Part shown: piece by piece, positions 34,843-42,934 of the stretch
Numbering within the stretch: the stretch's first letter is position 1
Layout: the number at the start of each line of letters is the position of its first letter
Assembly (NCBI GenBank): GCA_944325785.1
Contig: CALVBN010000007.1
Coordinates: forward strand, 59,794-123,793
Length of the DNA stretch: 64,000 nt
Reading direction: 5' to 3'
DNA from: Candidatus Gastranaerophilales bacterium
GTDB lineage: Bacteria > Cyanobacteriota > Vampirovibrionia > Gastranaerophilales > Gastranaerophilaceae
Notes under the pieces: model-generated
The model's input: the letters and a program-made list of their open reading frames with translations, nothing else
Told to the model about the DNA's origin: nothing
Database searches by the model: none
Program-made: the position numbers and the translations under genes

Positions 34843-36215
34843 TAAATGTGTGTATTTTTCCGCTTCTTATCCCAAATATAAATGCCGTATCCTCCCGCAG
34901 TTACCCCAAGGAGTGCAAGAAAATATTTCCAAAGAGAGTTTTTCGGAGGCCGGCTGTCATCTCCGCTGGATGCGGGCGGATTAATCTGTTTTTTTATATC
35001 CGGACTTAATTTTTCTGCATATTTGGAATTCTGTTCTGCATAAAGATTTATTGCATCCTTGATGCCCTTTTCCAAACCGCCTTGTTCAACAACAATAAGT
35101 TTCTGATATTTTCCTTTTGTAAAAGCATCCAGATATGACAATTTATTACTGCCGTCCTGCTGTTTTACAATAATACCGGCAAATGGCAGTTTTAGAAATT
35201 TTTTTGCTAATTCCGGATTCTTATCCAATTCGCTGATTAAACTCTGAGGATTCCGGAAAGCAGAACCGAATTTCGTTTTTTCGTTCTCATTTAAAAAATG
35301 TTCAAGGTATAAACCGGGGTTAAGCATTTCTGTATCATTAGAGCTGTCGCCTGCAGTAATTACAAGGTCGTTATTCTTAACAGCATCTTTAACCGCTTCA
35401 ATAGTATCATATTGTTTAGTTAACTTTTGGTTAGGAGAAATCTGGGGTTCAAGCGTAACGCCTATATATCCGCCAGGGATATAGGAGCTTTCTCTGCTCC
35501 ATTTTATGCCAAGTTTGTCCAGCGCGTTTTCTATTTTCTTTTGAATCTCCGCAATTTGCTGTTTTTTACTTTCTTCTGCAGGATACAGCAAAAAAACTTT
35601 TAATTTTCCATCCCTTCGCAGACCGGCAGACCAGTCATTTGGACTATGGTTTGAGAGTTTTGCAAATATAGACCTTGAGCCGTAGTCGTCAATTCCGTGT
35701 TCGGAATCAGCTTCCGCTATTCTAAGGTTATAGGAATTGAAAACATCTTTTAATATCTGTTTTACTTTCGCACCATCCCAGCCGGAGATTTTTTTTATTT
35801 TTTCTTCTTTTTCTTTATTAGTAACTTCATATTTAAAAGGAAATTCTCCGCCGTTATAAAAAGCTTCGTCAGTTCCGACCCTTATATGTTCGTCGCTACC
35901 ATTTTTTACTATCAGTGTATCAGGAAGGGGCATTCCAAATTTTCTTTCTCTCGCAGTTTCTGCCATAGTGAGAAATTCTCCAAATGTACGACCGGTAGTG
36001 ATAGTAAATTTCAACCCTTCTCTTGTTTTTTCCAAAAATTCCTTAAAACTTTTAAAGTTTTCTCTTATTGCATTAACAAAGCGTTCATCATTATTACGCA
36101 CAAAGTTTTTATGAGACGAAGGCAAAAAAGTCCTGTCAAAATCAGAGAATACATGAACCTTGCCGGCATGAAAGCATATATTTTGCGATATTGTTTGTGT
36201 TTTATAGATTTTCAT
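34842..36215 (-). CDS. HAD-superfamily phosphatase with N-terminal motif and C-terminal membrane anchor
   Basis: A 457-residue protein. HAD motif 1 is FSDFDRTFLP (D-x-D-x-T), motif 2 probably the TITTGR segment, motif 4 TAGDSSNDTEML; the arrangement resembles sucrose-phosphate and trehalose-phosphate phosphatases with a C2 cap. The N-terminus MKIYKTQTISQNICFHAGK carries the short motif (Phe15). The last 30 residues hold one membrane helix (WKYFLALLGVTAGGYGIYIW) and a basic tail, a tail-anchor arrangement. I chose ATG 36215 because it gives the M-K-I start; an in-frame start at 36251 would add a hydrophobic stretch. Substrate unknown. Confidence 0.75.
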   Translation of the reverse strand: MKIYKTQTISQNICFHAGKVHVFSDFDRTFLPSSHKNFVRNNDERFVNAIRENFKSFKEFLEKTREGLKFTITTGRTFGEFLTMAETARERKFGMPLPDTLIVKNGSDEHIRVGTDEAFYNGGEFPFKYEVTNKEKEEKIKKISGWDGAKVKQILKDVFNSYNLRIAEADSEHGIDDYGSRSIFAKLSNHSPNDWSAGLRRDGKLKVFLLYPAEESKKQQIAEIQKKIENALDKLGIKWSRESSYIPGGYIGVTLEPQISPNQKLTKQYDTIEAVKDAVKNNDLVITAGDSSNDTEMLNPGLYLEHFLNENEKTKFGSAFRNPQSLISELDKNPELAKKFLKLPFAGIIVKQQDGSNKLSYLDAFTKGKYQKLIVVEQGGLEKGIKDAINLYAEQNSKYAEKLSPDIKKQINPPASSGDDSRPPKNSLWKYFLALLGVTAGGYGIYIWDKKRKNTHI

Positions 36216-36238
36216 AATTATGATGCAGAATATATAAA

Positions 36239-36279
36239 TATAAAAGTCCATACTTTTTCTATAAGTACGGACTTTTATA
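36239..36279 (-). terminator. Terminator after rplT
   Basis: AAAAGTCCATACTT pairs with AAGTACGGACTTTT, with A/T tracts on both sides, so it could work in both directions. Confidence 0.7.
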
Positions 36280-36296
36280 TTTTTAATGTTATCAAT

Positions 36297-36647
36297 TTAT
36301 ACAGCAGCTTTAGCTGTTTCTACAAGAACTGAAAAAGCTTCTTTGTCATTTACTGCCAAGTCAGCAAGCATTTTTCTGTTTACTTGAATGTTTGCTTTTT
36401 TGCAGGCATTAACAAATCTTGAATAGCTCATTCCTTGTTCTCTTACAGCTGCATTAATTCTTACAATCCATAAACGGCGCATATTGCGTTTTGTAGCGCG
36501 TCTATCTCTGTAAGCGTATTTAAGAGCTTTCATAACAGCAATGTTAGCAACTTTAAATATTCTGCTTCTTGCGCCCTTAAAACCTTTTGCTAATTTTAAT
36601 ATTTTTTTGTGTCTGTTGCGACATACATTTCCACGTTTAATTCTCAT
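36297..36647 (-). CDS. rplT: 50S ribosomal protein L20
   Basis: A 116-residue L20 with the typical start [25 protein letters not shown] (only the first part quoted: [12 protein letters not shown]) and [11 protein letters not shown]. It is needed to assemble the large subunit. It follows rpmI by 12 nt. In many bacteria infC precedes rpmI, but infC is absent here. Confidence 0.98.
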   Translation of the reverse strand: MRIKRGNVCRNRHKKILKLAKGFKGARSRIFKVANIAVMKALKYAYRDRRATKRNMRRLWIVRINAAVREQGMSYSRFVNACKKANIQVNRKMLADLAVNDKEAFSVLVETAKAAV

Positions 36648-36659
36648 TGTTCAACACTC

Positions 36660-36869
36660 CTATCTAGCATACTTCTTGTAAGGTAACTCTTTAGAAATCA
36701 ATTTTTCGTGAGTTTCAGAAATTACAACATCTCCGAAAATCTTACGTTTTCTTGATTCTGACTTGTGTTGAAGCAAGTGGCCGATACCTGCATGTCTTCT
36801 TGTGATTTTACCTGTGCCGGTAACTTTGTATCTTTTAGCTGCCGCACGGTGTGTTTTCATTTTTGGCAT
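36660..36869 (-). CDS. rpmI: 50S ribosomal protein L35
   Basis: A 69-residue L35 starting [20 protein letters not shown]. It is co-transcribed with rplT. A GGAG ribosome binding site precedes it. The 150-nt region upstream has no infC. It may hold the promoter and a leader, but no structure comparable to the L20 operator of other bacteria was clear to me. Confidence 0.98.
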   Translation of the reverse strand: MPKMKTHRAAAKRYKVTGTGKITRRHAGIGHLLQHKSESRKRKIFGDVVISETHEKLISKELPYKKYAR

Positions 36870-37019
36870 TTTGTTTCTCCTTTTTTATTTGCATTAAATC
36901 CGAGCAAGGCATACCATAGCACTATACTTCGGCATGTTTGAGTGTATTATAAAGATTTATCCCTGTCAAGCAATGTTATAGATTTATTAACATAGTTTTA
37001 TATTTCATCATGCTGTGTT

Positions 37020-37094
37020 ATGCAGAGAGAAAACAGACAGGCGCTTTTAAGATTTTTGGAAGAAAAAGGCTGGCTGTACGAACAATTTAAATAA
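37020..37094 (+). CDS. Possible 24-residue microprotein
   Basis: A short ORF, MQRENRQALLRFLEEKGWLY and four more residues, amphipathic and helical. There is no ribosome binding site. It lies between rpmI and the flavin reductase gene. Either a remnant or a chance ORF. Confidence 0.15.
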   Translation: MQRENRQALLRFLEEKGWLYEQFK

Positions 37095-37164
37095 AACTTC
37101 TTTATTGTCCTTTATTGCATAAATGCTGTTTCTGTAATAGCATAGTGTAATAAGGGAGTTTTAT

Positions 37165-37770
37165 ATGGATAACAAGGTTTTATTTAATATCGGATACGGG
37201 CTTTATGTCTTGACCGCTAATGAAGGCGAAAAAGATAACGGATGTATTATTAATACAGTAATGCAGGTTACATCGGATCCTTTGCAAATAGCAATTGCTG
37301 TTAATAAAAAGAATTATACAAACGAGATGATACAAAGAACTAAGAAGTTTAATGTTTCAATTCTCGCAGAAAGTGCAAAATTTGAACTGTTTGAACATTT
37401 CGGGTTCCATTCCGGACGTGATACGGATAAATTTGCAGATTTTTTTGATACAAAAAGAAGCCCCAACGGTGTATTGTATATTACACAGAATACAAATTCT
37501 TATATGTCTGCTTATGTTAAGCAGGAAATAGATTTAGGCACGCACACTTTATTTATTGCACAGCTTGTTGCTGCGGAAGTTTTGTCGGACGAACCAACCG
37601 TCACTTATACGTATTATCAAAATAATATTAAGCCAAAACCGCAAAATACGAATAAAAAAGGCTGGCGGTGCAAAATCTGCGGTTATATTTATGAAGGTGA
37701 AAACCTTCCTGCAGATTTCATCTGTCCCTGGTGCAAGCACGGCGCTGTAGATTTTGAAAAAATAGAATAA
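37165..37770 (+). CDS. hrb: Flavin reductase-rubredoxin fusion (high-molecular-weight rubredoxin)
   Basis: A 201-residue fusion: an FMN-binding split-barrel flavin reductase (about 1-150) and a C-terminal rubredoxin with CKICGYIYEG and CPWCKHG as iron-binding CxxC pairs. Such Hrb proteins pass electrons from NAD(P)H to flavodiiron proteins that reduce oxygen or nitric oxide in anaerobes. No flavodiiron gene is adjacent. A GGGAG ribosome binding site precedes the start. This gene is good evidence of anaerobic life. Confidence 0.9.
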   Translation: MDNKVLFNIGYGLYVLTANEGEKDNGCIINTVMQVTSDPLQIAIAVNKKNYTNEMIQRTKKFNVSILAESAKFELFEHFGFHSGRDTDKFADFFDTKRSPNGVLYITQNTNSYMSAYVKQEIDLGTHTLFIAQLVAAEVLSDEPTVTYTYYQNNIKPKPQNTNKKGWRCKICGYIYEGENLPADFICPWCKHGAVDFEKIE

Positions 37771-37948
37771 AAATAATAACGCCCCGCGGGCGTGTTATGC
37801 GCAATTCTAACCCTGCTCCCCTCTCGAATGCAGTTCCCTCGAGCGTCCCTTAGCTCGAGAAAGAGGGAAGGCTTGCCTGCAAAATCCATTCAAACTACAC
37901 CCGTCAGGGTGCAGGAAACGGTTGCGTTTTTCTCTTTCTTTGCTAACG

Positions 37949-37984
37949 TTTCTTTCTCTTTTGACCGCAAAAAAGAGAAAGAAA
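37949..37984. repeat. Long perfect hairpin upstream of udg
   Basis: TTTCTTTCTCTTTT and AAAAGAGAAAGAAA form a 14-bp perfect stem with an 8-nt loop. The gap before it (37771-37948) contains shorter palindromes such as CGCCCCGCGGGCG and CTCGAG pairs. These belong to dispersed palindromic repeats. Confidence 0.6.
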
Positions 37985-38022
37985 TGTTAAATACGATACC
38001 TACACTTAGTTCTTTTTTTAAG

Positions 38023-38028
38023 TATAAT
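38023..38028 (+). promoter_or_regulatory. Predicted -10 box of udg (leaderless type)
   Basis: TATAAT, seven nucleotides (AATTATT), then ATG. No ribosome binding site. Confidence 0.55.
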
Positions 38029-38035
38029 AATTATT

Positions 38036-38620
38036 ATGAAAAAGAAAAAATTAGATGAACTAAAGAGAGAGTGTCTGGAATGCAAAAAATGTGTTCTTGG
38101 CGAAACAAGGATTAACATTGTATTCTCAGACGGTAATCCCGAATCCGCAAAAGCCATACTGATAGGAGAAGCACCGGGCGAGAATGAAGATAAAACCGGA
38201 ACACCTTTTGTCGGAAGAGCCGGAAAACTTTTGAACGAATTTCTTGAAAAAGCAGGAATCTCCAGAGAAAAAGATTTGTATATAATAAATACTGTAAAAT
38301 GCAGACCGCCTAAAAACCGCGTTCCTGCAGATACTGAAAAAAAAGCGTGTGAAGATTACCTCTTAAAACAAATAGAAATAATTAACCCTAAAATTTTGAT
38401 ATTCTGCGGGGCAACGGCATTAAAATCTTTTTATGACAAAAAAATTCCGATATCAAAAATCAGAGGCGAAGTTCTTGAACTGGAGATAGGCGGAAAAACG
38501 AGAAAATGTATACCGATTTTTCACCCGTCATATCTTCTGAGATACCATTCTTTAGAAGAAGGAAGTCCGAGATATTTAATGCTTGAAGATTTGAAAAAAA
38601 TAAAAACCCTTCTTGCATAA
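38036..38620 (+). CDS. Family 4 uracil-DNA glycosylase (iron-sulfur)
   Basis: A 194-residue UDG of the family-4 type. Motif A is GEAPGENEDKTG, motif B the HPSYLLR segment. The iron-sulfur Cys ligands are in CLECKKC at the N-terminus, in TVKCRPP and in KACEDYL. It removes uracil from DNA. There is no ribosome binding site, but TATAAT lies seven nucleotides before the ATG. Confidence 0.93.
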   Translation: MKKKKLDELKRECLECKKCVLGETRINIVFSDGNPESAKAILIGEAPGENEDKTGTPFVGRAGKLLNEFLEKAGISREKDLYIINTVKCRPPKNRVPADTEKKACEDYLLKQIEIINPKILIFCGATALKSFYDKKIPISKIRGEVLELEIGGKTRKCIPIFHPSYLLRYHSLEEGSPRYLMLEDLKKIKTLLA

Positions 38621-38735
38621 GCTGTATTTTATCGGAAAGTTTGCTTAGTCTTTTGTCTTTGCGATACTCCGGCTCCTGTTGAAAAAAATATGTTAATCGC
38701 TTATACTGTATTTACGCACATTGAAAGCAGAAAAG

Positions 38736-38777
38736 CGGGTTGTTCCCTCTCCTTGAAGAGAGGGTTAGGGTGAGGTG
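38736..38777. repeat. REP-like palindrome (CCCTCTCC...GAGAGGG)
   Basis: CCCTCTCCTTGAAGAGAGGG forms a hairpin, with GTGAGGTG following. A relative in the other orientation is at 63350-63388 (CACCTCACC...CCCTCTC...GAGGGAG). Confidence 0.5.
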
Positions 38778-38819
38778 TTTCAAGGTACGCTGAATTTATC
38801 CGTTCTATATAAAAAACAA

Positions 38820-39212
38820 GGGGATGTACTGGTTTTGACGCCGTGATTGGTAAATCCGGATTGCGAGTACGGGCGCTGTTCCCGTTTATCAACGAGCAAA
38901 ACAAATTAAATGACAACAATGTTGTTTCATTAGATGCATTCAGAGCTTCTAAGAAGCTTGCTGCTTAATTGGCGGCGCATCCCTCCGGTTCGACCAGCTT
39001 GCCGTTTAGCCGGATGAAAACATGCAAGATGCAGTGCGCAAATTATGGTATGCGTATCAAGTTTAACCATTAAAGGTTAGGTTTCCGCAAAAAACCTCTG
39101 GGTTATTTTAGGTTATGTAACTTTCCGTAATAATCCGAGATAATAAGTTACTACACTCGTAGAAGTTCGTTTTTATCCACGATGGACGCGGGTTCGACTC
39201 CCGCCATCTCCA
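38820..39212 (+). ncRNA. ssrA: tmRNA
   Basis: The 5' end GGGGATG and 3' end CATCTCC form the acceptor stem, discriminator A, CCA not encoded. The T-arm CGGGTTCGACTCCCG precedes the 3' end, and the start GGGGATGTACTGGTTTTGAC is typical of ssrA. The tag frame ends SKKLAA followed by TAA at 38966-38968; the likely tag is DNNVVSLDAFRASKKLAA with GAC as the resume codon, but the exact resume codon is inferred. It adds a degradation tag to stalled proteins. Its 3' end is a known integration site, which the downstream remnant reflects. Confidence 0.97.
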
Positions 39213-39215
39213 GTT

Positions 39216-39432
39216 TATGACTTTTTCTTAAATTTAATAGAGCAGAAAACGCGGAATGCGGTGTTATTATTAGGTTTTCGCCGTCGAACAAAAGTTCGAT
39301 TGTTAATAATTTCATCAATTCCGCTTTTTCTTTGGGTGTTTGGCTTAAAAACAATGAATATGCGTCTTTTGACAGTTCGATAACAAGATTTGCGTCATCA
39401 ATTAAATTTCGATTTGATGTCGCAGGTAATTT
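39216..39432 (-). pseudogene. Serine-recombinase C-terminal remnant
   Basis: Reading the minus strand, about 70 codons give a segment like the end of large serine recombinases: IELSKDAYSLFLSQTPKEKA, then ELMKLLTIELLFDGENL, then HSAFSALLN. There is no N-terminal catalytic domain, and a stop lies upstream, so this is a remnant. The frame runs on into the antisense of the tmRNA 3' end. It fits a mobile element that once inserted at ssrA. Nothing else is evident up to 39548 except the promoter of the next gene. Confidence 0.55.
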
Positions 39433-39548
39433 GTAAAAAATAATAAAACCTTGTATTTTGAAAACTTTTATTTACAAAAATTTACAGATTTTACACTTGA
39501 AAAATATTAGGAGTTAGTAAACAATATATAATAATTCGGGGAGGGATA

Positions 39549-40349
39549 ATGTATCATAGTTTTACAAAATGCAAAGATATTCTGCCGGATGTTTTAAGAG
39601 ACGCTGTAAATAGGTATAATACACGTAGTTTTTCTGGAGATATCCAAACCGGTTTTAAAGATTTGGACGCCGAACTTTTGGGTATCAATCGTTCTGAACT
39701 GGTTTGTATTACTGGAATGCCTGTAACTAACCCGGATATTTTAACTTTAAATATGATTGCTAATATATCAAAAGAAAATGATAGTAATATTTTGATTATC
39801 AATTTATCGGCACAGACTATAAATAGAAATTTGCAAAAATGGCTGTCGTTGTCTAGGTTAAACAAGATAATTAACAATATAGATATGTCTTTTGACGAAA
39901 TTGTAAACAAAATAGAAGATTTTGCTAAAAACTTTCCGGACGGCATAATTTTTATTAATGGGCTTGAACGGCTTTTTGCAGACTATGTTTTTACACGTTA
40001 TAGTGATATCGAAAAATGCGGGCTGACATTTAAACGAATGGCAAGAACTCTAAACATCCCTATTGTTGTAACATTTAATTTAAAACTTAAGAATGAACCT
40101 AAGAAAATTATACCGTCTATTGGTGATTTAGGTATATTTGATGTTTTTGCTTGTGTGTCGGATAAAATTCTTACAACATTTCATTATAGAAATTTCCCAA
40201 GAGAATCAAAACAAGATTACTTTATTAATATTGCTAAAAATAAGGCTGGTTTTACCGGATTATTGAGATATGGAATATATCTTGAAACGGAAATAATATG
40301 TGATCCTATAGATTTAGGCACTGAAGAAAGTAACTATGCGGTATATTAA
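39549..40349 (+). CDS. DnaB-helicase-like ATPase domain without Walker A (pseudoenzyme)
   Basis: A 266-residue protein that aligns with the RecA-like C-terminal domain of replicative helicase DnaB: TGFKDLDAELLGINRSELVC at the start, FKRMARTLNIPIVV and IAKNKAGFTGLLR near the end. At the P-loop the usual GKT is Asn61-Pro62-Asp63 (in ITGMPVTNPDILTLN), and the Walker B Asp is Asn (IFINGLERL). It cannot hydrolyse ATP in the usual way. The DnaB N-terminal domain is also absent. It is AT-rich, has a GGAGGG ribosome binding site and follows the recombinase remnant, which suggests acquired DNA. It may modulate the host helicase. Confidence 0.7.
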   Translation: MYHSFTKCKDILPDVLRDAVNRYNTRSFSGDIQTGFKDLDAELLGINRSELVCITGMPVTNPDILTLNMIANISKENDSNILIINLSAQTINRNLQKWLSLSRLNKIINNIDMSFDEIVNKIEDFAKNFPDGIIFINGLERLFADYVFTRYSDIEKCGLTFKRMARTLNIPIVVTFNLKLKNEPKKIIPSIGDLGIFDVFACVSDKILTTFHYRNFPRESKQDYFINIAKNKAGFTGLLRYGIYLETEIICDPIDLGTEESNYAVY

Positions 40350-40456
40350 TTTATATAAGTTTTGCGAATTTTGTTGTTTTGATTAAACGCCTCTAAATGT
40401 TGCAGTTTATTTTCTGATTAATACATGTTAAAATATATATAGAGATATATAGAGCT

Positions 40457-41263
40457 ATGAAATCAGTAAAAGAAGTATCAGTTGAATCAAAAATTTTAAA
40501 GCGTTTGCAGAACCGCCCTAACTGCTTAAAACTCGTGCATTATTTGTTTGATGACGAAGAACTGCAGGAGATGCAGGATTATGCAAATAATGTTTCTATC
40601 AAGCGTCTGGGGTACAATGACCACGGTCCTGTACATATGAGGCAGGTGTGCGCAAATGCGATAAAAATGCTGAATATTCTGCACGAATGCGGTATTAAAA
40701 CTTCATTGGAAACCGAGGAAATCGGAACCTTTGAAGACAGTATGTGCGCGGTTATTCTTGCAGGCTTAACCCACGATTTAGGAATGATGATAGGCAGGCA
40801 GGGACACGAAGAAATGTCTGTTATTTTAGCCAAACCTCTGGTTGAAAGAGCTTTAATGCATGTTTTCCCTGATGATTTGCACAGACGCGTAATAATCCGT
40901 TCTATTGTAATTGAGGCTATTATAGGTCATATGTCCTCAAGAAAAATCCATTCAACGGAGGCGGGGATTATCTTGATAGCTGACGGGTGTGATATGACTA
41001 AAGGCAGAGCCAGAATTCCGCTTTCTATCAACACGACTCCGCGTGTAGGGGATATTCACAAGTATTCTGCAAATGCTATTAACAGAATAAGGATTCAGCA
41101 CGGAGAAAAGAAGCCGATAAAAATTTCTGTTGAAATGAGCGCGGATGTCGGCTTTTTCCAGATTGAAGAGGTTTTGTTTGCCAAAATTGACGCAAGCCCT
41201 GCAAAAAAATATGTAGAGCTTTATGCCGGTGTCGAGGGGCAGGAGTCTAAGTGCTATTTATAG
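40457..41263 (+). CDS. HD-domain metal-dependent phosphohydrolase
   Basis: A 268-residue protein with an HD domain: HGPVHMRQV supplies the first His, LAGLTHDLGMM the HD pair, and IGHMSSRKIHSTEAGIILIADGCDMTKGR the later Asp. Such proteins hydrolyse nucleotides or related phosphoesters; the target is unknown. It resembles an HD group also seen in cyanobacteria and archaea. There is no GYP motif. TATATA lies five nucleotides before the ATG and no ribosome binding site is seen. It converges on the SulP gene. Confidence 0.8.
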   Translation: MKSVKEVSVESKILKRLQNRPNCLKLVHYLFDDEELQEMQDYANNVSIKRLGYNDHGPVHMRQVCANAIKMLNILHECGIKTSLETEEIGTFEDSMCAVILAGLTHDLGMMIGRQGHEEMSVILAKPLVERALMHVFPDDLHRRVIIRSIVIEAIIGHMSSRKIHSTEAGIILIADGCDMTKGRARIPLSINTTPRVGDIHKYSANAINRIRIQHGEKKPIKISVEMSADVGFFQIEEVLFAKIDASPAKKYVELYAGVEGQESKCYL

Positions 41264-41271
41264 GATTTTAT

Positions 41272-42909
41272 TTATTTTTTCCTCTGCCAGAAATGGTGTT
41301 TTTTGATTTTGTTTTTTAGGCAGTTTTTAGCAAATTCTATTGCTTCAAGCTCTGTATAAAATATTTTGTCTTCGCTTATTTGGGCTGTTATTCCAAGATC
41401 GTTCAGCTGTTTATAAATATCTTTGTTATTAATTACGAGAAGAATTTTAATTTTCTGCGCTTTTAGTCTTATAATAATATCTTCAAGCGCAAAAATTGCC
41501 GAAATATCAAGAAGCGCATCTGATGAATAGTCCAGAATTAATATTTTGGTTCCCCAGAGGTCTTCAAATTGCGAAATTAATTGTGTAGCAGAGCCGAAGA
41601 AGAACTGCCCGTCAATATGAACGACTCTGATTTTGTGTTTGTAATCTTTATCAAGCAGTTTTTCAAGTTTTTCGATGTCTTTGTCATAAACTGTTTTATG
41701 TACGAGTTTTGCGCTGTCTGCGGTTCTTTTTGCATATAGAAGCGCCGCACATGTAATGCCTGCTCCGACAGCTACAATAAGGTTATAAAATACAGTAAGT
41801 AAAAATACTATTATTAAGACATACAAGTCATCTCTCGGCGCAAATTTAATAACCTTAAGCAGTTTTACATCAATAATATCATAGCCGATTTTGATTAAAA
41901 TACCTGCGAGTACTGCAAGCGGAATTTGTGCAACAAATCCGGAAAGCCAGAAGAGCAGGACTATAAGAATTATAGGATTAATAACCGCAGTCAGCCTTGT
42001 TGTGGAGCCGGTATTAATAGCAGCAACCGTTCTCATCGTAGCTGCAGAACCGGGGAGTGAGCCTGTAAGCGCACATACCATATTGCCCAGCCCCTGCCCG
42101 AGAAGCATATTTCTTGATGATGTTTTTGTTTTCATAAGAGAGTCTGCAACAAGCACTGTAAGCAGGCTTTCTGCAGAAAGCACTATAGCAAGCATTACGG
42201 CATAATGAAAATAAGTAATAACTTCGTGCAGGTGTGCTTTTGGAAGAGTCAGCGCGGGTAATCCGACAGAAACTTCCGAAATTCTTTCAACATTCAATCC
42301 CATCTTAATGGATATAATGGTGCAGATTACAAGCGCGATTGCCTGTGAGGGAATAATCTTATTAAACTTTTTCGGTACGGCAAAAACTATTGCAAGCGTA
42401 AGTATACCTATCAAAAGCGCGTCATAATTGATATTATTAAGGTTTTGAAAAAGTGATGTAATGCTGTTGATTGTATTTGACATTACCGGGCATCCGATTA
42501 ACGGATTTATCTGCATAATTATAATAATTGTTCCGACCCCGTTCATAAAACCGGATATTACGGGATACGGCACATATTTAACAATTGTCGGCAGAGATGT
42601 AAGGCTGAGTGCAATCTGCAGAATGCCTGCCATAAATATAACAAGAATTACTGAAGAAATATCAGCATTAAGGGCGTGCATAATTGAGGCAATTACAATT
42701 GTAACCGGACCTGTAATTCCGGAAACGAGCGGTACTTTTGCCCCGATAATACCGGCAATAAAACAAAGGATTATGGCTCCCCATACGCCGGCGCCGGCTC
42801 CGAAACCTGTTGCAACCCCGAAAGCCAGAGCCTGCGGAAGCGCGACAATCGCCGAATTTAAGCTTCCGAGAACATCCCCTGCAAATATTTTTAATCTATC
42901 TTTAATCAT
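41272..42909 (-). CDS. SulP-family anion transporter with STAS domain
   Basis: A 545-residue permease: about 12 membrane segments (residues 10-400) and a C-terminal STAS domain (about 440-525, with HIDGQFFFGSATQLI and DISAIFALEDI). SulP proteins carry sulfate, bicarbonate or other anions; in cyanobacteria the BicA bicarbonate transporter is a member. Substrate here is not determined. Its neighbour on the same strand is a YeiH-type protein. Start: TGC-TAGTAT extended -10 six nucleotides before the ATG, no ribosome binding site. Confidence 0.9.
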   Translation of the reverse strand: MIKDRLKIFAGDVLGSLNSAIVALPQALAFGVATGFGAGAGVWGAIILCFIAGIIGAKVPLVSGITGPVTIVIASIMHALNADISSVILVIFMAGILQIALSLTSLPTIVKYVPYPVISGFMNGVGTIIIIMQINPLIGCPVMSNTINSITSLFQNLNNINYDALLIGILTLAIVFAVPKKFNKIIPSQAIALVICTIISIKMGLNVERISEVSVGLPALTLPKAHLHEVITYFHYAVMLAIVLSAESLLTVLVADSLMKTKTSSRNMLLGQGLGNMVCALTGSLPGSAATMRTVAAINTGSTTRLTAVINPIILIVLLFWLSGFVAQIPLAVLAGILIKIGYDIIDVKLLKVIKFAPRDDLYVLIIVFLLTVFYNLIVAVGAGITCAALLYAKRTADSAKLVHKTVYDKDIEKLEKLLDKDYKHKIRVVHIDGQFFFGSATQLISQFEDLWGTKILILDYSSDALLDISAIFALEDIIIRLKAQKIKILLVINNKDIYKQLNDLGITAQISEDKIFYTELEAIEFAKNCLKNKIKKHHFWQRKK

Positions 42910-42915
42910 AAACCA

Positions 42916-42921
42916 ATACTA
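42916..42921 (-). promoter_or_regulatory. Extended -10 promoter of a leaderless mRNA (SulP)
   Basis: On the minus strand TGC-TAGTAT, six nucleotides (TGGTTT), then ATG. Confidence 0.55.
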
Positions 42922-42934
42922 GCATAAAAAATAT

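Noticed and set aside
39151..39215. Extension of the recombinase frame into ssrA as a gene
   Set aside because: That part is antisense to the tmRNA acceptor and T-arm; the reading frame there is a by-product.
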